NCBI GenBank assembly: GCA_017547755.1 | Contig: JAFYOX010000061.1 | Coordinates: forward strand, 19,911-83,910 | Length of the DNA: 64,000 nt | Direction of reading: 5' to 3' | Origin: Clostridia bacterium | GTDB lineage: Bacteria; Bacillota; Clostridia; Oscillospirales; CAG-272 | Shown: positions 59,600 through 64,000 of the stretch, piece after piece | Layout: each line of letters starts with the position of its first letter | How positions within the stretch are numbered: position 1 is the stretch's first letter | Made by a program: the position numbers and the translations under genes | Notes under the pieces: model-generated | Database searches by the model: none | Seen by the model: only the letters and a program-made list of their open reading frames with translations | Told to the model about the DNA's origin: nothing

Positions 59600-61063
59600 T
59601 CAAAGCTCGTCCGGGTGACGGGCGATCAGACGGTCGGCTTCGTCGGCACGATCGGTCCTGCGGAGGAAGTCGCAGTAGGTCTTCAGCCAGCCGCGCGTGT
59701 GGAACGGGCCGCCTTCGCGCAGGACGGTCTGCATCGGGTCGATGCCGGTGCGCGAGGTCATCATGGCGTTGTCGAACCATTCGAGCAGCATATGCGCCGC
59801 CTTGTCGCAGATATCCGGGTGTTCCGCCGCGACGTTTGTGGTTTCGTAGTAGTCGTCCGCGATGTTATAGAGCATTTCCTTCGGGAAATTGTGGTAGCCG
59901 TCGTGGTAGGTGCGCATATAGAGCCAGTCGCCGAAGCGGACGCTTCTCTGGCAGACGTGCGCCATCTGGGAAAGAACCACGTATTCGCGGGATATGGGCG
60001 TACCGTCGCGGATGGTGTCCGCGTAGCTGGTGCCGTCCCAGTTCTTCGCGGGTTCCAGACCGAACAGGTCGGCAATGGTCGGGCAGAGGTCGACGTTGTA
60101 GTGGAATTCGTTGTCGACAAGTCCCGCCTGACCGCCGTTCCACTTGATGATCATCGGGATCCGGCAGGTGATATTGTCCGCCGTCGAGTGTTCGGCATAG
60201 CTGTTCAGCTCGCCGATGTTTTCGCCGTGGTCGGACGAAATAATGAAGCATACGTCGTCGTATACGCCGGTCTCACGGAGCGCGTCGAGGATCTTGCCGA
60301 TGTGCATATCCATGTAGGCGATGCCGCAGTCGTAGCCGTCCATCAGCGTCCGGTAGTCGTTCATGTCGCAGACTTCCATCGGCTGACGCGGATAGCCCGG
60401 AAGCGGCGTGTTGTTGTACATCCCGATCTCACGCACACCGTGCGGCGATGCTTCCCTGCGCTGCGCGTCGATGATGTCCTGCGTCATCCATGTGTGGTCG
60501 AAGAAATCGTCCCCTTCAAAGGGATTGCCGAATTCGGCAGGCGTACGGTAGGTCGTGTGCGGGTCCCACATATTGATGTGGAGGAACCAGTTGTCGCGGT
60601 CCGCATTGCGGCGGATCCAGTCGATGGCGATGGGCGATACCTGATCCGCACGTTCGCCGCCGCCGGAACCGATGTTGTGCATTTCGTTGAAGCCGCCGTA
60701 ATACCAGTACGATGTATGGCGTTCCGCAAATGTAGAGATGCTTGCGGTATACAGTCCGGCTCTACGGAACTGCTGGAAGAGATTGGTTCTCGCAAATTCC
60801 GCGCGGAAATCGCGGGTCTTCCCTTCGACGAACTGGTCGCCCGCGGTGCCGCCGTGACCGACCGCGCCGTTATGGATGCCGAACATCCCGCTGGACAGCG
60901 CGCTTCTGGACGGCAGACAGGGTGCGTCCGGGCAGTAATACCGGTTGAAGATCACGCCTTCCCTTGCGATGCTGTCGATATTCGGGGAGGTATTCCGGAA
61001 ATATCCGTAGCATCCGAGGTGGTCGGGACGGAGGGTATCAAGGTCAAAAAATACAATTCTCAC
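59600..61063 (-). CDS. Type I sulfatase
   Basis: A 487-aa formylglycine sulfatase. Metal-binding FFDLDTLRPDHLGCYG, the modification motif C49-L-P-S-R53 (Cys-type, needing the anSME maturase), WDPHTTYRTPAEFG, ISSDHGENIGELNSYAEHS and IPMIIKWNG follow. No signal peptide, so it desulfates imported or intracellular glycans, for example mucin-type sugars. Start is the GTG at 61063, decided by AAAGGAG eight bases upstream; the upstream ATG in frame has no site. Maturase not in the window. Confidence 0.9.
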   Translation of the reverse strand: MRIVFFDLDTLRPDHLGCYGYFRNTSPNIDSIAREGVIFNRYYCPDAPCLPSRSALSSGMFGIHNGAVGHGGTAGDQFVEGKTRDFRAEFARTNLFQQFRRAGLYTASISTFAERHTSYWYYGGFNEMHNIGSGGGERADQVSPIAIDWIRRNADRDNWFLHINMWDPHTTYRTPAEFGNPFEGDDFFDHTWMTQDIIDAQRREASPHGVREIGMYNNTPLPGYPRQPMEVCDMNDYRTLMDGYDCGIAYMDMHIGKILDALRETGVYDDVCFIISSDHGENIGELNSYAEHSTADNITCRIPMIIKWNGGQAGLVDNEFHYNVDLCPTIADLFGLEPAKNWDGTSYADTIRDGTPISREYVVLSQMAHVCQRSVRFGDWLYMRTYHDGYHNFPKEMLYNIADDYYETTNVAAEHPDICDKAAHMLLEWFDNAMMTSRTGIDPMQTVLREGGPFHTRGWLKTYCDFLRRTDRADEADRLIARHPDEL

Positions 61064-61280
61064 AGATTGTTCTCCTTTCTGCTGCAGTTTCTGTATATTG
61101 TTCTCTTTCATTATACTATACGGCGGGGTTAAAAACAACAGGATTTTTTTAATTTCTGTGTTTTTTCTTCGTTCTGCCGCTCATGCACCGTCCGCAAAGG
61201 AAGCGGAATACCGGTCTGCGTCCGCTTTGTTTTGTCAGATTTTCACAAATCAATTCTTTTCATTTTGTTTTAAATGACTG

Positions 61281-61309
61281 TTGACACAAAATAAAGAAAG
61301 TGCTATAAT
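61281..61309 (+). promoter_or_regulatory. Sigma-A promoter of T-box leader 2
   Basis: TTGACA (61281-61286) and TATAAT (61304-61309), 17-bp spacer. The 217 bases before it (61064-61280) hold nothing I can name. Confidence 0.88.
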
Positions 61310-61311
61310 CT

Positions 61312-61610
61312 ACGACAAGCAAATAAGACCTGGAAAGACTGTGACGAAGACATGTATCATCCGGGAAACCGGTACAGAGAGTCCGCGGCGGTGGAAAGCG
61401 GACACGGCAGGAGGATACATCATCACTTCCGAGTCGGGAAAGGAAAACGGCTTTCTGCCGTGAGTAATGGTTCCCCGTCGATGCCACGTGACGGCATAGG
61501 GTTTGTTTGAACCCGCAGAGGTGGCGCATGGATTCATGTGCAATTTGAGTGGTACCGCGAATATTGCATTATCAGCAGATTCGTCTCAAAGTCGAGACGG
61601 GTCTTTTTTC
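61312..61610 (+). ncRNA. T-box riboswitch 2, probable specifier AUC (Ile)
   Basis: T-box leader with Stem I (GACT...AGTC; GAAG/CTTC; ATGTATC/GATACAT), distal loop GGCGGTGGAAAGC, T-box TTGAGTGGTACCGCGAA (61545-61561), antiterminator pairing TTTGAG/CTCAAA and GCGAAT/ATTCGT, and terminator CGTCTC AAAGTC GAGACG followed by six T residues (61604-61609). By alignment to leader 1 and to glyQS the specifier is ATC (61422-61424, then A, then CTTC). The specifier loop is shorter and lacks the usual GAA, so the codon is less sure than in leader 1. Confidence 0.85.
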
Positions 61611-61640
61611 GTTTAAATCCAATTCAAGGAGTTACCCATT

Positions 61641-63911
61641 ATGGAACATATCATCAAAGAAGTTGCCGGACGTATCCGCGAAACACGTCTCGTATGCGAA
61701 CTTTCCGAAGAAGACATGGCCGCCGCAACCGGTGTGTCCGTGGAAACCTACCGTGAACTCGAAGCGGGAAACGCCGACTTTTCTTTCACCTTCATCTATA
61801 AGTGCGCCGCAAGATTCGGCGTCGATACCACCGACCTTCTCAAGGGCGAAAGCCCTACACTTGAAGAATACAGCATCACCCGCGCAGGCGGCGGTCTGCC
61901 GATCGCACGCCGCAAGGGCTTCCGCTACAACAACCTTGCTCCGCTCTTCAAGGACAAGATCGCGGAACCCTTCTTCGTAAAGGCGAAGTATTCCGCGGAA
62001 GAAGCAAACGCGCCGATCAAGCTCAGCCGTCACGAAGGTCAGGAATACAACTACATCGTTTCCGGGAAGCTGAAGGTATCTCTGGACGGACATACCGAAA
62101 TTCTCGAACCCGGCGACTCCATCTACTACGACAGCAGCAAGCCGCACGGCATGGTTGCCGTGGACGGGGACTGCGAATTCCTCGCGATCGTCATCAACCG
62201 CGGCGGCGCGGCGTACGACTATCCGGAAACCCTCGAAGAACCGAAGGCGGAATCCGCAGAAAACGTTCTCTCTCCGCTTCCCGAAGATCCGGTCGCGTTC
62301 CGCTTCATCGAATGCATCGAAGAAGACGGCAAGCTGAAGGAAATCAAATTCCATAACGAAGACAAGTACAACTTTGCCTACGACACCGTGGACGCGATCG
62401 CGGCAAAGACCCCCGACAAGCTCGCGCTTCTCCATCTGGACGTCAACAAGAACGAACGCCGCTTCACTTATAAGGACATCTCGCTCCTTTCCAACCGCGC
62501 GGCGAACTATTTCGCATCGCTCGGCATCGGTCACGGCGACACCGTCATGCTCGTTCTGAAGCGTCACTGGCAGTTCTGGGTCGCATCCATCGCGCTCCAC
62601 AAGCTCGGCGCAGTAGCGATCCCCGCGACCCATATGCTCGTCGAACACGACTTCGAATACCGCTACAAGTCCGCAAGCGTCAAGGCAGTCGTCTGCACCG
62701 GTGATGGTGAAACGGCGATGCACGCCGAAAGCGCGGAAAAGCTGGTCGATCAGGACATCATCAAGATCATGGCGAACGGCAAGCGCGACGGCTGGTACTC
62801 CTTCGACGACGAATTCATGACCTATCCGGAAGAATTCGAACGCCGTATGGAAGCGTGCGGCAACGAAACGATGTACATGCTGTTCACCAGCGGTACGACC
62901 GGCTATCCGAAGATCGCGGCGCACAGCTACAAGTACGCGCTCGGTCACTACATCACCGCAAGATACTGGCACAACGCGGACCCGAACGGCATTCACTTCA
63001 CGATCTCCGATACCGGCTGGGGCAAGGCGCTCTGGGGCAAGCTCTACGGTCAGTGGCTCTGCGAAAGCTGCATCTTCGCGTACGACTTTGAAAAGTTCGA
63101 CGCGGGCGACATTCTCCCGCTGTTCCAGAAGTACGGCATCACCTCCTTCTGCGCACCGCCGACCATGTTCCGCTTCTTCATCAAGGCGGGCATCGAAAAC
63201 TACGACCTCTCCAGCCTGAAGCACACGACGATCGCAGGTGAAGCGCTGAATCCGGAAGTCTTCTACAAGTTCAAGGAATACACCGGACTCTCCCTGATGG
63301 AAGGCTTCGGTCAGACGGAAACCACCCTCGTCATCGGCAACTTCGTTGGCGACACGCCGAAGCCGGGTTCGATGGGACGTCCGTCTCCGCTGTACGACGT
63401 AGACATCATCACTCCCGAAGGAAAGTCCTGCGAAGTGGGTGAAACGGGTGAAATCGTGATCCGCACGACGGACAAGGTACCGGCAGGTCTCTTCAAGGGC
63501 TACTTCCGCAACGAAGAAGCAACGAAGGAAGCATGGCACGACGGATACTACCACACCGGCGACACGGCATGGCGCGACGAAGACGGCTACTTCTGGTATG
63601 TCGGACGCATCGACGACGTCATCAAGTCCTCCGGCTACCGCATCGGGCCGTTCGAAATCGAATCCGTCATCATGGAACTCCCCTACGTTCTCGAATGCGC
63701 GATCACCGCTGTCCCCGACGAAATCCGCGGTCAGATCGTCAAGGCATCCATCGTTCTCGTTCCCGGCAAGGAAGGCTCCGACGCCCTCAAGAAGGAAATC
63801 CAGAACTACGTCAAGGAACACACAGCTCCCTACAAGTACCCCCGCATCGTCGAATTCATGTCCGAGCTCCCCAAGACCATCTCCGGCAAAATCCAGCGCA
63901 ACCTGCTGTAA
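61641..63911 (+). CDS. HTH-cupin-adenylate-forming ligase fusion under T-box control
   Basis: A 756-aa three-part protein. Residues ~1-65 are an XRE-type helix-turn-helix (CELSEEDMAAATGVSVETYR), ~110-185 a cupin (EYNYIVSGKLKVSLDGHTEIL, PGDSIYYDSSKPHGM), ~235-756 an acyl-CoA ligase: A3 LFTSGTTGYPKIAAHSYK (~413), A5 EGFGQTETT (~553), A7 YHTGDTAWRDEDGYFWYVGR (~636), SSGYRIGPFEIES, A10 ISGKIQRNLL. Ligase resembles ACSM/acetyl-CoA-synthetase-like medium-chain enzymes. The HTH-cupin part may sense the substrate or regulate its own gene. AAGGAG precedes the ATG. Confidence 0.9.
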   Translation: MEHIIKEVAGRIRETRLVCELSEEDMAAATGVSVETYRELEAGNADFSFTFIYKCAARFGVDTTDLLKGESPTLEEYSITRAGGGLPIARRKGFRYNNLAPLFKDKIAEPFFVKAKYSAEEANAPIKLSRHEGQEYNYIVSGKLKVSLDGHTEILEPGDSIYYDSSKPHGMVAVDGDCEFLAIVINRGGAAYDYPETLEEPKAESAENVLSPLPEDPVAFRFIECIEEDGKLKEIKFHNEDKYNFAYDTVDAIAAKTPDKLALLHLDVNKNERRFTYKDISLLSNRAANYFASLGIGHGDTVMLVLKRHWQFWVASIALHKLGAVAIPATHMLVEHDFEYRYKSASVKAVVCTGDGETAMHAESAEKLVDQDIIKIMANGKRDGWYSFDDEFMTYPEEFERRMEACGNETMYMLFTSGTTGYPKIAAHSYKYALGHYITARYWHNADPNGIHFTISDTGWGKALWGKLYGQWLCESCIFAYDFEKFDAGDILPLFQKYGITSFCAPPTMFRFFIKAGIENYDLSSLKHTTIAGEALNPEVFYKFKEYTGLSLMEGFGQTETTLVIGNFVGDTPKPGSMGRPSPLYDVDIITPEGKSCEVGETGEIVIRTTDKVPAGLFKGYFRNEEATKEAWHDGYYHTGDTAWRDEDGYFWYVGRIDDVIKSSGYRIGPFEIESVIMELPYVLECAITAVPDEIRGQIVKASIVLVPGKEGSDALKKEIQNYVKEHTAPYKYPRIVEFMSELPKTISGKIQRNLL

Positions 63912-63920
63912 TCCCCCAAA

Positions 63921-63958
63921 ACAACCGGCACAGAGCATCCCGCTCCGTGCCGGTTGTT
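63921..63958 (+). terminator. Hairpin after the fusion ligase (terminator-like, no T-run)
   Basis: Long stem ACAACCGGCAC-AGAGC / GCTC-C-GTGCCGGTTGT, ten bases after the stop codon. A T-run is absent, so efficiency is unsure. Confidence 0.6.
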
Positions 63959-63965
63959 CACTGCT

Positions 63966-64000
63966 CACCACTCACTAACCACTAACCACTACTCACTAAC
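63966..64000. repeat. Short tandem CACTAAC-type repeat at window edge
   Basis: CACCACTCACTAACCACTAAC and CACTACTCACTAAC: about four imperfect 7-9-bp units, cut by the window end. May extend further. Confidence 0.5.

Noticed and set aside
61632-63971. Long frame antisense to the fusion ligase
   Set aside because: The sense strand has all ligase motifs and a T-box; antisense frame is a by-product.
1-64000. CRISPR array, prophage or insertion sequence
   Set aside because: No regular spacer-repeat array, integrase, transposase or phage structural gene seen.

Overview
The window reads as one stretch of chromosome from an uncultured, endospore-forming member of the Clostridia (Firmicutes), most likely an Oscillospiraceae/Ruminococcaceae-type gut or rumen bacterium. 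The reasons are the adjacent spoIIGA-sigE pair, a YlmC/YmxH-like PRC-barrel protein, a WalRK-YycH-YycI-type operon, Gram-positive Shine-Dalgarno sites, lipoproteins with Gram-positive lipoboxes, T-box riboswitches, a tRNA without encoded CCA, and many carbohydrate-active genes. Thirteen readable promoters share the TTGACA-17-TATAAT pattern. I see no transposase, integrase, phage gene or CRISPR array.

Layout. 1-13.9 kb (mostly minus strand): 5' part of rpsB with a ~200-nt leader, a PRC-barrel protein, two paralogous TIM-barrel glycosidase-like proteins, a Gfo/Idh/MocA oxidoreductase, an orphan solute-binding lipoprotein, the dnaG-rpoD operon with a degenerate sigma-like third gene, hflX-yigZ, rpmE, a DUF2809 membrane protein and tRNA-Pro(GGG). 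14.3-31.2 kb: spoIIGA-sigE, then a sugar-related accessory region (GH36-like alpha-galactosidase, NahK-like kinase, uroporphyrinogen-decarboxylase-like protein, FliB-like protein, DmpA-type peptidase, a third TIM-barrel protein, a propeller plus solute-binding lipoprotein, a second Gfo-like protein, a polysaccharide deacetylase), then a SpoVK-like AAA ATPase, a RbsD/FucU mutarotase and a TepA-like ClpP protease. 31.5-36.4 kb: polar amino-acid ABC importer and a large metallo-beta-lactamase/LamG lipoprotein. 36.5-48.2 kb (minus): Nif3, TrmK, DUF1858, MurA, and an operon of a hypothetical protein, RluA, DUF3810, a secreted protein, WalR, WalK, YycH-like and YycI-like. 48.5-53.9 kb: an unusual operon of two ABC exporters with zinc-ribbon N-terminal extensions flanking a DUF1854 protein. 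54-64 kb: two adenylate-forming acyl-CoA ligase genes, each behind its own T-box leader, with a uridine-kinase-like protein, CBS protein, MscS channel and sulfatase between them.

Most notable points. (1) Both AMP-forming ligases are preceded by T-box riboswitches, which normally sense uncharged tRNA for aminoacyl-tRNA synthetase and amino-acid genes. The first leader has a UAC (Tyr) specifier and the second most likely AUC (Ile). This suggests the ligases activate organic acids (for example 4-hydroxyphenylacetate or 2-methylbutyrate) for amino-acid synthesis by reductive carboxylation. (2) The second ligase is a single HTH-cupin-ligase polypeptide. (3) Nine copies of a palindromic repeat with a conserved one-sided tail sit between genes, mostly just after stop codons. 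(4) A sigma-like protein without region 4 follows rpoD. (5) The ABC-DUF1854-ABC operon has no obvious substrate gene nearby.

All assignments come from reading motifs and context; no database search was run. Starts were set by Shine-Dalgarno sites and family length where possible.
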